This document shows positions 16,176 through 26,465 of a DNA stretch of 64,000 bases, piece after piece. The notes under the pieces are model-generated. The model had not been told where the DNA came from. It worked only from the letters and a program-made list of their open reading frames with translations, and searched no databases. Source of the DNA: Flavobacterium kayseriense (GTDB taxonomy: Bacteria > Bacteroidota > Bacteroidia > Flavobacteriales > Flavobacteriaceae); the NCBI RefSeq assembly GCF_014305095.1, contig NZ_JACRUI010000001.1, positions 791,695 to 855,694 of the forward strand. Reading direction: 5' to 3'. The position numbers and the translations under genes were made by a program. Position 1 is the first letter of the stretch. Every line of letters begins with the position of its first letter.

Positions 16176-19100
16176 ATGAGCACAAAATTTACTGAATACA
16201 AAGGACTTGACTTACCAACGGTAGCGTCAGAAGTACTGGATTTTTGGAAGAAAGAAAATATATTTGAGAAGAGTGTAACCACTCGTGAAGGCAACCAACC
16301 GTTCGTGTTTTTCGAAGGGCCACCTTCAGCAAATGGATTACCAGGAATTCACCATGTAATGGCTCGTGCTATTAAAGATATTTTTTGCAGATATAAAACT
16401 CAAAAAGGATTTCAAGTAAAACGTAAAGCGGGTTGGGATACACATGGTTTACCAGTAGAATTGGGTACGGAAAAAGAACTTGGAATCACAAAAGAAGATA
16501 TTGGTACAAAGATTTCTATCGAAGAATATAACGAAGCGTGTAAAAAAACCGTAATGCGTTATACTGATGTATGGAATGATTTGACCGAAAAAATGGGCTA
16601 CTGGGTAGATATGGAAGATCCGTATGTTACCTACAAACCTAAATACATGGAAACGGTATGGTGGATTTTGAAACAAATCTACAACAAAGATCTGATGTAC
16701 AAAGGCTACACTATTCAGCCGTATTCTCCAAAAGCAGGAACAGGATTATCATCTCACGAAGTAAACCAACCCGGCAGTTACCGTGATGTTACGGATACGA
16801 CAGTAGTGGCGCAGTTTAAAGCAGTCAATGAAACTTTACCAGCTGCTTGGCAAGGATTAGGGGAAATCTTGATCTTAGCTTGGACAACAACACCTTGGAC
16901 ATTGCCATCAAACACGGCTTTGACGGTTGGTCCAAAAATCGATTACGCTGTTGTAAAAACATTCAATCAATACACTTTCTTGCCTACGAATGTGGTTCTG
17001 GCTAAAAATTTAGTTGGAAAACAATTCGGAAAAGGTTTTTTTGCTAGCGAAGATATAACCGATTTTGAGAATTTCAAAGTTGGAGATAAAAAGATACCAT
17101 ACCAAATTATCGCTGAAGCAAAAGGTGCTGACTTAGTCGGAATTAAATACGAACAATTAATGCCATTGGTACTTCCATATCAAAATCCTGAGAATGCTTT
17201 TAGAGTAATTTCAGGTGATTTTGTTACTATCGAAGACGGAACAGGAATTGTACATACATCTCCAACTTTTGGTGCAGATGACGCAAAAGTAGCCAAAGAA
17301 GCTACTCCAGAAGTACCACCAATGTTAGTTCTTGATGCTGATGGAACTCCAGTACCGTTAGTAGATTTACAAGGGAAATTCATCCAAGGTTTAGGTGATT
17401 ATTCTGGTAAGTACGTTAAAAACGAATATTATGACGAGGGTCATGCTCCAGAACGCTCTGTAGATGTGGAGATTGCAATTCAGTTAAAAGAAGAAAATAA
17501 AGCTTTCAAAGTAGAGAAATACGTCCACAGTTACCCACATTGCTGGAGAACAGACAAGCCTATTTTGTACTATCCGCTAGATTCATGGTTTATTAAAATC
17601 ACGGAAGTTAGAGACCGAATGTTCGATCTAAATGAAACCATCAACTGGAAACCAAAATCGACTGGAGAAGGGCGTTTTGGTAACTGGATAAAAAATGCCA
17701 ACGACTGGAACTTATCCCGTTCAAGGTATTGGGGGATTCCGTTGCCTATCTGGAGAACAGAAGACAAACAAGAAGAGATATTGATTGGTTCAGTTGAAGA
17801 ATTATACAACGAGATCGAAAAATCAATCGCGGCTGGTGTTCAAAAAGAGAATCCTTTCAAAGGTTTTGAAATTGGGAACATGGATGATAGCAATTATGAT
17901 TTAATCGATTTACACAAGAATGTCGTTGATGAAATCACCTTAGTTTCTGCTTCTGGAAAACCAATGATTCGTGAAGCTGATTTGATAGATGTTTGGTTTG
18001 ACTCTGGTTCTATGCCTTATGCGCAATGGCACTATCCTTTTGAGAACAGAGAAAAGATTGATGCGAATCAAGATTTTCCTGCTGATTTCATTGCAGAAGG
18101 TGTCGATCAAACACGTGGTTGGTTTTATACTTTACACGCTATCGGAACTTTAGTTTTTGATAAAGTAGCTTATAAAAATGTAGTTTCGAATGGTCTAGTG
18201 CTAGATAAAAACGGTCAAAAAATGTCCAAACGTCTTGGGAATGCTGCAGACCCTTTTGAAACGCTTTCAGAATATGGACCAGATGCAACGCGCTGGTACA
18301 TGATATCAAACGCAAATCCTTGGGATAATCTAAAGTTTGATTTAGAAGGAATCGCTGAGGTGCGTCGTAAATTTTTTGGAACATTATACAACACCTATTC
18401 TTTCTTTAGTTTGTATGCTAATATTGATGGGTTCAAATATGAAGAAGCCGAAATTCCGTTGAACGAAAGACCAGAGATTGACCAATGGATTATCTCTGAG
18501 CTAAATACTTTAATCAAGGACGTCGATGGTTTTTATGCTGACTACGAACCTACAAAAGCAGCTCGTGCAATCTCTGAATTTGTTCAGGAGAATTTGAGTA
18601 ACTGGTACGTTCGTTTGTGTAGAAGACGTTTCTGGAAAGGGGAATATGCTCAAGACAAAATTGCTGCTTATCAAACACTTTATACTTGTTTATTAACGAT
18701 AAGTAAGCTTGGAGCGCCTATTGCACCTTTCTTTATGGATAAACTTTACAGAGACTTAACGGTAGCAACACAGACAGAAAAATTTGAGAGTGTACATTTG
18801 GCTCAGTTTCCAATTTCGGTTGAAAACTATGTTAATAAAATGTTAGAGAGCAAAATGCAGAAAGCGCAGACGATCTCATCACTGGTTTTATCACTGAGAA
18901 AAAAGGAAATGATCAAGGTACGTCAACCGTTACAAAAGGTAATGATTCCGGTACTTGACGAGGATCAGAGAGTTCAAATTGAGGCGGTTTCGGACCTGAT
19001 AAAAGCAGAGGTAAACGTAAAAGAAATCGTTCTTTTAGATGATGCATCTGGAGTTTTAGTAAAGCAAATTAAGCCGAATTTTAAAGCACTAGGACCTCGT

Positions 19101-19577
19101 TTTGGAAAAGATATGGGGTTGATTTCTAAAGAGATACAAGCTTTTACAGCAGATCAAATTAATACCCTAGATAAGGATGGAAGCCTAGAAATTGTAATTG
19201 CAGGAAATACCGTAATTTTATCAATAGAAGATGTAGAGATAACATCACAAGATATCGAGGGATGGTTAGTAGCAAATGCTAATGGAATCACGGTTGCACT
19301 TGATATCACTATCTCAGAAGAATTAAAACAAGAAGGTATTGCAAGAGAATTAGTAAACAGAATTCAGAATATCCGTAAAGATTCTGGATTTGAAGTTACA
19401 GACAAGATTAAAGTTCAATTACAGAGAGACGGGCTTTTAGAACAAGCAATTCTTAAAAACGAAGACTATATTAAGTCAGAAACATTGACCAGCGAATTGG
19501 TTTTTATGGACGAAGTTAGTAATGGTACGGAAATTGAATTTGACGACATAAAAACAATGATTTTAATTTCAAAATAA
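16176..19577 (+). CDS. ileS: Isoleucyl-tRNA synthetase
   Basis: IleS charges tRNA-Ile. The 1133-residue class I enzyme shows the HIGH-type motif in PPSANGLPGIHHVMARAIKD near residue 55, the CP1 editing domain (ILAWTTTPWTLPSNTALTVG; TSPTFGADDAKVA), the WFDSGSMPYAQWHYP and DQTRGWFYTLHAIG segments, and KMSKRLGN. The length and layout fit the longer eukaryote-like IleS that many Bacteroidetes carry. The dksA-like gene starts 7 bp after the stop, so the two are co-transcribed. Confidence 0.97.
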   Translation: MSTKFTEYKGLDLPTVASEVLDFWKKENIFEKSVTTREGNQPFVFFEGPPSANGLPGIHHVMARAIKDIFCRYKTQKGFQVKRKAGWDTHGLPVELGTEKELGITKEDIGTKISIEEYNEACKKTVMRYTDVWNDLTEKMGYWVDMEDPYVTYKPKYMETVWWILKQIYNKDLMYKGYTIQPYSPKAGTGLSSHEVNQPGSYRDVTDTTVVAQFKAVNETLPAAWQGLGEILILAWTTTPWTLPSNTALTVGPKIDYAVVKTFNQYTFLPTNVVLAKNLVGKQFGKGFFASEDITDFENFKVGDKKIPYQIIAEAKGADLVGIKYEQLMPLVLPYQNPENAFRVISGDFVTIEDGTGIVHTSPTFGADDAKVAKEATPEVPPMLVLDADGTPVPLVDLQGKFIQGLGDYSGKYVKNEYYDEGHAPERSVDVEIAIQLKEENKAFKVEKYVHSYPHCWRTDKPILYYPLDSWFIKITEVRDRMFDLNETINWKPKSTGEGRFGNWIKNANDWNLSRSRYWGIPLPIWRTEDKQEEILIGSVEELYNEIEKSIAAGVQKENPFKGFEIGNMDDSNYDLIDLHKNVVDEITLVSASGKPMIREADLIDVWFDSGSMPYAQWHYPFENREKIDANQDFPADFIAEGVDQTRGWFYTLHAIGTLVFDKVAYKNVVSNGLVLDKNGQKMSKRLGNAADPFETLSEYGPDATRWYMISNANPWDNLKFDLEGIAEVRRKFFGTLYNTYSFFSLYANIDGFKYEEAEIPLNERPEIDQWIISELNTLIKDVDGFYADYEPTKAARAISEFVQENLSNWYVRLCRRRFWKGEYAQDKIAAYQTLYTCLLTISKLGAPIAPFFMDKLYRDLTVATQTEKFESVHLAQFPISVENYVNKMLESKMQKAQTISSLVLSLRKKEMIKVRQPLQKVMIPVLDEDQRVQIEAVSDLIKAEVNVKEIVLLDDASGVLVKQIKPNFKALGPRFGKDMGLISKEIQAFTADQINTLDKDGSLEIVIAGNTVILSIEDVEITSQDIEGWLVANANGITVALDITISEELKQEGIARELVNRIQNIRKDSGFEVTDKIKVQLQRDGLLEQAILKNEDYIKSETLTSELVFMDEVSNGTEIEFDDIKTMILISK

Positions 19578-19584
19578 AATAAAG

Positions 19585-19965
19585 ATGGTAGATGAAGCTA
19601 CAAGATACTCTGACGCTGACTTAGCTGAGTTCAAAGAAATAATTCAAAAAAAAATAGATAAAGCACAATCTGATTTAGATTTGATTAAAAGTGCCTACAT
19701 GAATGATTTGAATAATGGGACTGATGATACGTCTCCTACTTTCAAAGCATTTGAAGAAGGTAGTGAAACAATGTCTAAAGAAGCAAACTCGCAATTGGCA
19801 ATTCGTCAAGAAAAGTTTATTCGTGATTTAAAGAATGCGCTATTCCGTGTAGAAAATAAAACGTACGGACTATGTAAAGTAACAGGCAAGTTGATTAGCA
19901 AAGAAAGATTGAAAATCGTTCCTCATGCTACAATGAGTATCGAAGCAAAAAATTTGCAACGATAA
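19585..19965 (+). CDS. TraR/DksA-family protein with degenerate zinc finger
   Basis: The 126-residue protein has an N-terminal coiled-coil hairpin with acidic residues (about 5-75) and a C-terminal segment TYGLCKVTGKLISKERLKIVPHATMSIEAKNLQ. That segment follows the DksA zinc-finger pattern, but only one of the four cysteines remains. DksA proteins enter the RNA polymerase secondary channel and tune stringent-response transcription. Loss of the cysteines implies a fold without zinc. It is translated right after ileS. Confidence 0.85.
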   Translation: MVDEATRYSDADLAEFKEIIQKKIDKAQSDLDLIKSAYMNDLNNGTDDTSPTFKAFEEGSETMSKEANSQLAIRQEKFIRDLKNALFRVENKTYGLCKVTGKLISKERLKIVPHATMSIEAKNLQR

Positions 19966-19989
19966 ATAGCAATCTGCTATTAAAATATT

Positions 19990-20015
19990 AACGCTCCTTT
20001 AGGGGCGTTTTTTTT
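19990..20015 (+). terminator. Terminator after the ileS-dksA-like pair
   Basis: AACGCTCC and GGGGCGTT form an 8-bp stem (one G-T pair) with a short loop, followed by eight T. Confidence 0.8.
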
Positions 20016-20053
20016 GATAAAATTATTACTTTTACGCACTTAAATTATAAAAA

Positions 20054-20659
20054 ATGTCATTACGAAAAGCGTATCTACTTATCTTCATTATATTATTAGT
20101 TGATCAGGTTTCCAAACTATATGTAAAAACTAATTTTGTGTTAGGTGAAGAAGTTGAAGTATTTCGATGGTTCAAGATCTTATTTATCGAGAACGAAGGA
20201 ATGGCTTGGGGTACAAAAATACCAGGGGAATATGGTAAGTTATTTCTAACCTTGTTTAGGCTTTGTGCTGTGGGCGGAATAGGTTATTGGCTTTGGGATG
20301 TTACAGAACGTAAAAAAAGTTCAAATTTTTTAATTGTTTCTATCGCACTGATTTTCGCAGGAGCTGTTGGTAATATTATCGATTCGGTTTTTTACGGAGT
20401 AATTTTTGACGGTAGTCAAGGGCAATTGTCTACTTTATTTGCTGAACAACCTTATGGTAAGTGGTTTCATGGCCAGGTAGTAGATATGTTTTACTTCCCC
20501 TTCTGGCACGGAACCTTACCGGAATGGTTGCCGGTATGGGGCGGGAAAGATTTTACTTTTTTTAATGCTATCTTCAATGTTGCTGATATGGCAATCTCTA
20601 CAGGAGTGGGGATATTAATATTTTTTAATAAAAAAGCATTTCATCAAACAGCATCATAA
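20054..20659 (+). CDS. lspA: Lipoprotein signal peptidase II
   Basis: LspA cleaves the signal peptide of prolipoproteins in the inner membrane. The 201-residue protein has four membrane segments, the N-terminal LLVDQVSKLYVK stretch, and the catalytic aspartates in GAVGNIIDSVFYGV and FNVADMAIS. It is longer than E. coli LspA (164) because of a loop between the last two helices (about residues 118-160), as is usual in Bacteroidetes. Confidence 0.93.
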   Translation: MSLRKAYLLIFIILLVDQVSKLYVKTNFVLGEEVEVFRWFKILFIENEGMAWGTKIPGEYGKLFLTLFRLCAVGGIGYWLWDVTERKKSSNFLIVSIALIFAGAVGNIIDSVFYGVIFDGSQGQLSTLFAEQPYGKWFHGQVVDMFYFPFWHGTLPEWLPVWGGKDFTFFNAIFNVADMAISTGVGILIFFNKKAFHQTAS

Positions 20660-20670
20660 TGTCAAAAATA

Positions 20671-20722
20671 AAAAAATACAGAAGGCCTGTTTCAATTGTG
20701 AAACAGGCCTTCTGTATTTTTT
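20671..20722. terminator. Strong bidirectional terminator
   Basis: A perfect 24-bp stem (20671-20694 with 20699-20722; core GAAGGCCTGTTTCA) and a 4-nt loop, with A and T ends, separate the convergent lspA and cyclo-ligase genes. Confidence 0.92.
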
Positions 20723-20729
20723 AGAAAAA

Positions 20730-21305
20730 TTAAACTTCGAAGCGATGATTAATATGCGGTGTTACACAATAATCGAGTTGTACATCGCCTTCAAAAATAT
20801 CAGAGATCAATTCCTCAGGTTCAAAGAAGGAAAGCCCAATTTTAATTACATCTGGGTTGCACTCTGATAAAAACTTATCATAAAACCCTTTTCCATAACC
20901 CACTCGATTGCCTTTTTTGTCATAAGCAAGAAGCGGAACAAAAACGACCTCTATTTTTTTAGAAGGTACTTCAATACCCTCAACGGGTTCTGGAATATTG
21001 TACTCGTTTTTTGCAATTCGGGTATTATCAGTAAGTAAAAAGTGAATCATCTCTCGGGTTTCAAAATTCGATTTCGAAATTAAAATCTCTTTGTCTTTCC
21101 CGGATAGAAGATGTAAAATCAACTCTGTATCAACCTCTTTTTGTTCAGTTATTGGTAGAAATACTTGAAAATAAGTCTTGTCCCAAATAGGGAGTTGAAT
21201 TAAGTTATTGGTGATTTCGAGGCTTTTTTGCTCTATATCACGTTCAGAGAGTTGCTTTCGTAGACTTTTGTAGATAAGTCGAAGTTCTTTTTTATTTTTA
21301 TCCAT
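20730..21305 (-). CDS. 5-formyltetrahydrofolate cyclo-ligase
   Basis: This enzyme converts 5-formyl-THF to 5,10-methenyl-THF using ATP. The 191-residue protein has the basic N-terminus KKELRLIYKSLRKQLS, the nucleotide-binding tail motif NRVGYGKGFYDKFLSEC and FVPLLAYDKKGNRVGYG. Its ATG overlaps the end of the upstream deacylase gene by 8 bp, so translation is probably coupled. Confidence 0.93.
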   Translation of the reverse strand: MDKNKKELRLIYKSLRKQLSERDIEQKSLEITNNLIQLPIWDKTYFQVFLPITEQKEVDTELILHLLSGKDKEILISKSNFETREMIHFLLTDNTRIAKNEYNIPEPVEGIEVPSKKIEVVFVPLLAYDKKGNRVGYGKGFYDKFLSECNPDVIKIGLSFFEPEELISDIFEGDVQLDYCVTPHINHRFEV

Positions 21306-22269
21306 TTAAAATGGTTTTTGAGATGTGGTAGATCGCGTCTCCTTGGTAGATAATAGGAGAGTGGTTCGCATTTATAATGTATCCGTCATTAGGTGCTTTT
21401 ACAATATGTTCGAATTTCCCAAAAGGGTCTGTTATGGTTGCTAAAACAGTTCCCTTCTTTACAAAAGCACCTATGGTGTTGTGATCATGCAGTAATCCGG
21501 AATACTTAGCTCTAATCCACGTTGATTTTTCGATATAAATAGTTTGTTCCTCTGGCTGCTCCACAATATGTCTTGAATCTAACATATTCAAGTGAGATAA
21601 AAAACGTTTTGCACCTGCGACACCTGCATTTGCGACAGAATCGTTAATATCTAATGATTTACCTCCTTCAAAAAGTAATATTTTTACATTTAACTTCTGA
21701 CTTGCATTTCTAAAAGAGCCTGCGATATTTTTAGAGAATAAAGTAAATGGTGCGTTAAACACATCTGCTAGTTGCTTTAGTTCAGGACTATTTGGTGCTA
21801 ATCGAATTTGCGGTGCATTAAAACGGCTGGCACCACCAGCATGAAAATCCACTGCGTAATCAACAAGTGGCATGATTTCAGTTAAAATATGATAGGCAAA
21901 TCGACCGGCTAAAGATCCTTTTTTAGATCCAGGAAATACACGGTTTAAATCTCTACCGTCGGGAAATTGTCGCGACATATTGATAAAACCAAACATGTTT
22001 ATAATGGGAATACAAATTATAGTTCCTTTTTTAGGTCTGTTGATTTTTTTAGCAATAATTTGACGAACAATTTCAACGCCGTTGATTTCATCTCCATGAA
22101 TTCCTGCTGAGAATAAAACAACGGGTCCTTCAATTTTAGAGCGACATACAATAATTGGAATTTTAAGTTTTGCCGTATTGTGCAATTTTGCAATTTCCAT
22201 ATCGATGGTTTTGCTTTCTCCTGGGAGTATTGATTCCCCCAGTATGCTAATGGCTTTGGTATTTTTCAT
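21298..22269 (-). CDS. Succinylglutamate desuccinylase/aspartoacylase (M14-like) family protein
   Basis: The 323-residue protein has the zinc-binding GIHGDEINGVEIVRQI (His and Glu ligands), MSRQFPDGRDLNRVFPG, and VDYAVDFHAGGASRFN with the third ligand. The C-terminal 80 residues form a barrel-sandwich-like domain (VKKGTVLATITDPFGKFEHIVKAPNDGYI), as in the AGTM-type deacylases. It hydrolyses an N-acyl or related amide bond, but the substrate cannot be told. It overlaps the cyclo-ligase gene by 8 bp. Confidence 0.87.
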   Translation of the reverse strand: MKNTKAISILGESILPGESKTIDMEIAKLHNTAKLKIPIIVCRSKIEGPVVLFSAGIHGDEINGVEIVRQIIAKKINRPKKGTIICIPIINMFGFINMSRQFPDGRDLNRVFPGSKKGSLAGRFAYHILTEIMPLVDYAVDFHAGGASRFNAPQIRLAPNSPELKQLADVFNAPFTLFSKNIAGSFRNASQKLNVKILLFEGGKSLDINDSVANAGVAGAKRFLSHLNMLDSRHIVEQPEEQTIYIEKSTWIRAKYSGLLHDHNTIGAFVKKGTVLATITDPFGKFEHIVKAPNDGYIINANHSPIIYQGDAIYHISKTILNG

Positions 22270-22407
22270 ATAGAATTAAAAGGCTAAATGTAAAGATTAT
22301 TATTTGGAATTCGTAAATTTGAAATCATTTCAGTCAATAACCATCTAAAAATACAATCGCAATCGTTGGCTAAATTTAGCTCTGAGACTTTGTGAAATAG
22401 TAGTACA

Positions 22408-24207
22408 ATGCAAAACCCAACTCTAGCACTTCAAATTCAAACGTTACCAGATGGACCTGGCGTTTATCAATATTATGATAAAGAAGGTAAGATTTTGTAC
22501 GTAGGCAAGGCCAAGAATCTTAAAAAAAGAGTTTCCTCTTATTTTAATAAAATTCATGATGCTGCAAAGACCAATGTGCTGGTAAAAAAAATTGTGACCA
22601 TCAAACACATCGTTGTTCCTACAGAAACCGACGCTCTTTTATTAGAAAATAATCTGATAAAAACATTGCAGCCTCGCTATAATGTGTTGTTGCGTGACGA
22701 TAAAAGTTATCCTTGGCTATGCATAAAAAAGGAGCCTTTTTCTCGGATTTTTGCTACTCGCAGAATGGTCAAGGACGGATCAGAATATTTTGGTCCTTAT
22801 ACTAGTTTCAAAACGGTCAATACAATCTTAGAGTTAATAAAAGAACTATATCCTTTACGAACATGTAATTTTGATTTAAGCCGATCTAATATTAACAGCG
22901 GTAAATTTAAAGTTTGTTTAGAGTATCATATAGGGAACTGTAAGGGACCTTGTGAAGGTTACGAATCCTTAGAGAATTATCAAAAGCAAGTAGATGCTAT
23001 TAGGGAAATTCTAAAAGGAAATTTTAAAGAGAGCATGAAGGATTTTAAGCGAGTAATGACAGAATTAGCGCAAGACATGCACTTTGAAGAAGCACAAAAA
23101 ATCAAAGAAAAAATAGAAGTTTTAGAAAACTATCAGTCGCGTTCGACTATTGTAAATCCAAAAATTACCAATATTGACGTTTTTTCGATTGTATCTGATG
23201 AAAGTGCGGCTTACGTGAATTTTTTACAAATTTCTCATGGATCAATTATTCGCTCCCATACCATGGAAATTAAGAAAAAGCTAGAAGAGACAGATGCCGA
23301 GTTGTTAGAGCTAGCTATAATTGAATTAAGAGAGCGTTTTCAATTGTTGTCTCGAGAAATCATAGTTCCTTTTACTGTAGATTTAGGGGAACAAATTAAA
23401 GTTACGGTGCCACAACTTGGGGATAAAAAACAAATTCTTGATTTGTCTATTCGAAATGCTAAGTTTTATCGCATTGAACAGCTAAAACAATTGCAAATTG
23501 TAGATCCAGATAGGCATACCAATCGTATTATGGCTCAAATGCAAAAAGATTTACGATTGCATGTAGAACCACGCCATATTGAGTGTTTTGATAACTCGAA
23601 TATTCAAGGTACTAATCCGGTGGCGGCTTGTGTAGTTTTTAAAGATGGAAAAGCAAGCAAAAAGGACTACCGACATTTTAATATTAAAACAGTCGAAGGT
23701 CCCGATGATTTTGCTTCTATGGAAGAGGTTGTTTATCGTCGTTACAAACGTCTTTTAGATGAAAAAGAACCACTCCCAGATTTAATCATCATAGATGGAG
23801 GTAAAGGACAGCTGTCTTCAGCATTAAAGAGTTTAGATGCTTTAGGACTGCGAGGCAAAATTGCTATCATTGGGATTGCTAAAAGACTAGAAGAACTTTT
23901 TTATCCTGGCGATTCTGTGCCACTTTATTTGGATAAAAAATCTGAAACGTTAAAAGTGATTCAGCAACTTCGAAACGAAGCGCACCGTTTTGGGATTACG
24001 CATCATAGAGACAAACGTAGTAAAGCAGCCCTTAATTCATCTATCGAATCAATTCCGGGTATTGGTGAGAAGACTATGCTAACGCTAATTCAGCATTTTA
24101 AAAGTGTTAAAAGATTGAAGTTGGCATCTGAAAAAGAAATATCAGGAGTGATTGGATTGTCTAAAGCGAAAAAAATTGTCGACTTTTACAATGCATTGCC
24201 AAAATAA
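22408..24207 (+). CDS. uvrC: Excinuclease ABC subunit C
   Basis: UvrC makes both incisions in nucleotide excision repair. The 599-residue protein has the GIY-YIG nuclease (GPGVYQYYDKEGKILYVGKAKNLKKR), a UVR domain (HFEEAQKIKEKIEVLENYQ, about residue 228), the RNase H-like nuclease (HIECFDNSNIQGTNPVAACV; LIIIDGGKGQLSSA) and C-terminal helix-hairpin-helix motifs (SIPGIGEKTMLTLIQHF; GVIGLSKAKKI). All domains are present at the usual length. A TAAATTTG box at 22314-22321 may be its promoter. Confidence 0.97.
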   Translation: MQNPTLALQIQTLPDGPGVYQYYDKEGKILYVGKAKNLKKRVSSYFNKIHDAAKTNVLVKKIVTIKHIVVPTETDALLLENNLIKTLQPRYNVLLRDDKSYPWLCIKKEPFSRIFATRRMVKDGSEYFGPYTSFKTVNTILELIKELYPLRTCNFDLSRSNINSGKFKVCLEYHIGNCKGPCEGYESLENYQKQVDAIREILKGNFKESMKDFKRVMTELAQDMHFEEAQKIKEKIEVLENYQSRSTIVNPKITNIDVFSIVSDESAAYVNFLQISHGSIIRSHTMEIKKKLEETDAELLELAIIELRERFQLLSREIIVPFTVDLGEQIKVTVPQLGDKKQILDLSIRNAKFYRIEQLKQLQIVDPDRHTNRIMAQMQKDLRLHVEPRHIECFDNSNIQGTNPVAACVVFKDGKASKKDYRHFNIKTVEGPDDFASMEEVVYRRYKRLLDEKEPLPDLIIIDGGKGQLSSALKSLDALGLRGKIAIIGIAKRLEELFYPGDSVPLYLDKKSETLKVIQQLRNEAHRFGITHHRDKRSKAALNSSIESIPGIGEKTMLTLIQHFKSVKRLKLASEKEISGVIGLSKAKKIVDFYNALPK

Positions 24208-24260
24208 TAAAACAATAAAGTTTTAAATTAGGCTACTCTTTTAAACTTCAAAAACAATTT

Positions 24261-26465
24261 ATGAAAAACATCACTTTATCAATATTGGCTTTTCTTAGTT
24301 GCTGGATTTCTTATTCACAGGAGCAAAACAGACCTAAAGTAGGGTTGGTTCTTAGTGGTGGTGGTGCTAAGGGGTTTGCACACATAGGAGTTTTAAAAGT
24401 ATTAGAAGAGGCAGGTGTAAAGATCGATTATATTGGGGGCACAAGCATGGGCTCAGTCATTGGGGGGCTTTATGCGACGGGATACAATGCTGCTCAAATA
24501 GATTCTATTTTTCAATCGACTAATTTTGATGAGTTGATTAATGATTTTATACCTAGATCATCTAAGAATTTTTACGAAAAAAGGAATGATGAGCTGTATG
24601 CTCTAGTGTTGCCATTTAATAAATTCAAAGTGGGTATACCTGAAGCCTTATCTAAGGGTATGTACAATTTTAATTTACTCAGTAGTGTGACGAGAAGCGT
24701 TAGGTACCAACGTGATTTCCGAAATTTACCAACACCTTTTTTATGTATTGGAACTGATATTGAAACAGGAGAACAGGTAGTTTTAAATAAGGGAAATCTA
24801 GCACAAGCTATTATAGCGAGCTCAGCATTTCCATCACTTTTTTCTCCCATAGTAATAGACGGAAGACTTATTGTAGATGGCGGTGTTACTAATAATTATC
24901 CCATTGATGAAGTTAGAAAGTTAGGCGCTGACATTATTATAGGGGTCGACGTTCAGGATGATTTATTAAAAAGAAATTCGCTAAAAGACGCTACTAAGAT
25001 TCTGGTACAAATTAATAATCTCAATACCATTAAAAAGATGAAAGAGAATATTAAAAGAACAGATATTTATATAAAACCAGATATTAGAGATTACGGCGTA
25101 ATATCCTTTGATAAAGGAAAAGAAATTATTAAAAAAGGGGAAGATGCTGCATTTGCAGTTTATGAAAAATTGAAACCTCTAGGCGAAGGAGCTAAGAGAT
25201 ATGAAAAGCCAAAACTAAAATTAGAGGTTGATAGCCTGCAAATTGATAAGATTAATTTAGGCCCGCTATCGAACTATACTAAGGAATATGTGACGGGTAA
25301 GTTAAGGTTTAAGCCTGGGACTAAAATTGCTTACAGCCAACTAATAAAGGGAATTAACAATATAAATGCCACTCAAAATTTTAGCGCAATTGATTATTCA
25401 TTAGACGAAAGGCCTGATGGCAAGGATAATTTAAACCTAAATTTAGTTGAGAATCCTACGCAAACCTACCTTAAATTTGGTTTACATTATGATGGTTTGT
25501 TCAAAAGTGCGGTTTTAGTTAACCTAACGAGAAAGAAAACCCTCTTTAAAAATGACATCGCTTCGCTAGATATCGTTTTAGGAGATAATTTTAGATACAA
25601 TTTTGATTATTACATAGAGAACGGATATAATTTAAGCTTAGGTTTTAAATCTCAGTTCAATCAGTTTAATCGCAACGTGGCGAAAGAGTTAAGCGGATTA
25701 AATTCTATTGACACGAGTGTAAACTCTATCAATATGGATTATTCAGACTTTACAAACCAGCTGTATTTTCAGTCTCTTTTCGTGCAAAAGTTTTTATTGG
25801 GTGCTGGTATTGAGTACAAAGACCTTCGAATTAATTCACCTACGCTCGATGCATCTGGTCAATTTATTGAAAAAAGCCAATACGGAAGTGTATTTGGTTA
25901 TTTGAAATATGACACGCTTGATAATAAATATTTTCCATCTAAAGGATTGTTCTTTTCGGGGGATATACAGTCTTATTTGCTTTCGTCAAATTACACTAAT
26001 AATTTCAATCCATTTTCTATCGCTAAAGCTGATTTTGGAGTCGCTGCAACTATATTTAAGCACGCGACTATAAAAATAGCGACTGAGGCAGGTTTTACTT
26101 TTGGTAGCGACAGTGTTCCTTATCTAAACTTTGTTTTAGGAGGTTATGGTTTTAATACCATCAATAATTTCAGGCATTTTTATGGTTATGATTTTTTAAG
26201 TTTAGCCGGTAATAGCTACATCAAATCTACATTGAATTTTGACTACGAAATCATTAAAAATAATCACTTAAATTTTACAGCTAATTTTGCTAATATAGGC
26301 AATGATATTTATAACTCAGTAGACTGGATTTCAATACCTAAATATTCAGGATACGCAATAGGTTATGGTTTAGAAACCGCAATAGGGCCTCTCGAAATAA
26401 AACATAGTTGGTCTCCAGAAACGGCTAAGGGGTATACTTGGTTTAGTGTGGGATTTGTGTTTTAA
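24261..26465 (+). CDS. Patatin-like phospholipase with C-terminal outer-membrane barrel
   Basis: The 734-residue protein has a signal peptide (ITLSILAFLSCWISYSQ) and a patatin domain with the oxyanion loop GLVLSGGGAKGFAHIGVL, nucleophile serine in GGTSMGSVIGG, and catalytic aspartate in VDGGVTNNYP. A POTRA-like segment follows from about residue 325, and then a BamA/TamA-like beta-barrel that ends GYTWFSVGFVF. This is the patatin-barrel autotransporter architecture (as in PlpD), which displays or releases a lipase at the cell surface. It stands 53 bp after uvrC. Confidence 0.9.
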   Translation: MKNITLSILAFLSCWISYSQEQNRPKVGLVLSGGGAKGFAHIGVLKVLEEAGVKIDYIGGTSMGSVIGGLYATGYNAAQIDSIFQSTNFDELINDFIPRSSKNFYEKRNDELYALVLPFNKFKVGIPEALSKGMYNFNLLSSVTRSVRYQRDFRNLPTPFLCIGTDIETGEQVVLNKGNLAQAIIASSAFPSLFSPIVIDGRLIVDGGVTNNYPIDEVRKLGADIIIGVDVQDDLLKRNSLKDATKILVQINNLNTIKKMKENIKRTDIYIKPDIRDYGVISFDKGKEIIKKGEDAAFAVYEKLKPLGEGAKRYEKPKLKLEVDSLQIDKINLGPLSNYTKEYVTGKLRFKPGTKIAYSQLIKGINNINATQNFSAIDYSLDERPDGKDNLNLNLVENPTQTYLKFGLHYDGLFKSAVLVNLTRKKTLFKNDIASLDIVLGDNFRYNFDYYIENGYNLSLGFKSQFNQFNRNVAKELSGLNSIDTSVNSINMDYSDFTNQLYFQSLFVQKFLLGAGIEYKDLRINSPTLDASGQFIEKSQYGSVFGYLKYDTLDNKYFPSKGLFFSGDIQSYLLSSNYTNNFNPFSIAKADFGVAATIFKHATIKIATEAGFTFGSDSVPYLNFVLGGYGFNTINNFRHFYGYDFLSLAGNSYIKSTLNFDYEIIKNNHLNFTANFANIGNDIYNSVDWISIPKYSGYAIGYGLETAIGPLEIKHSWSPETAKGYTWFSVGFVF

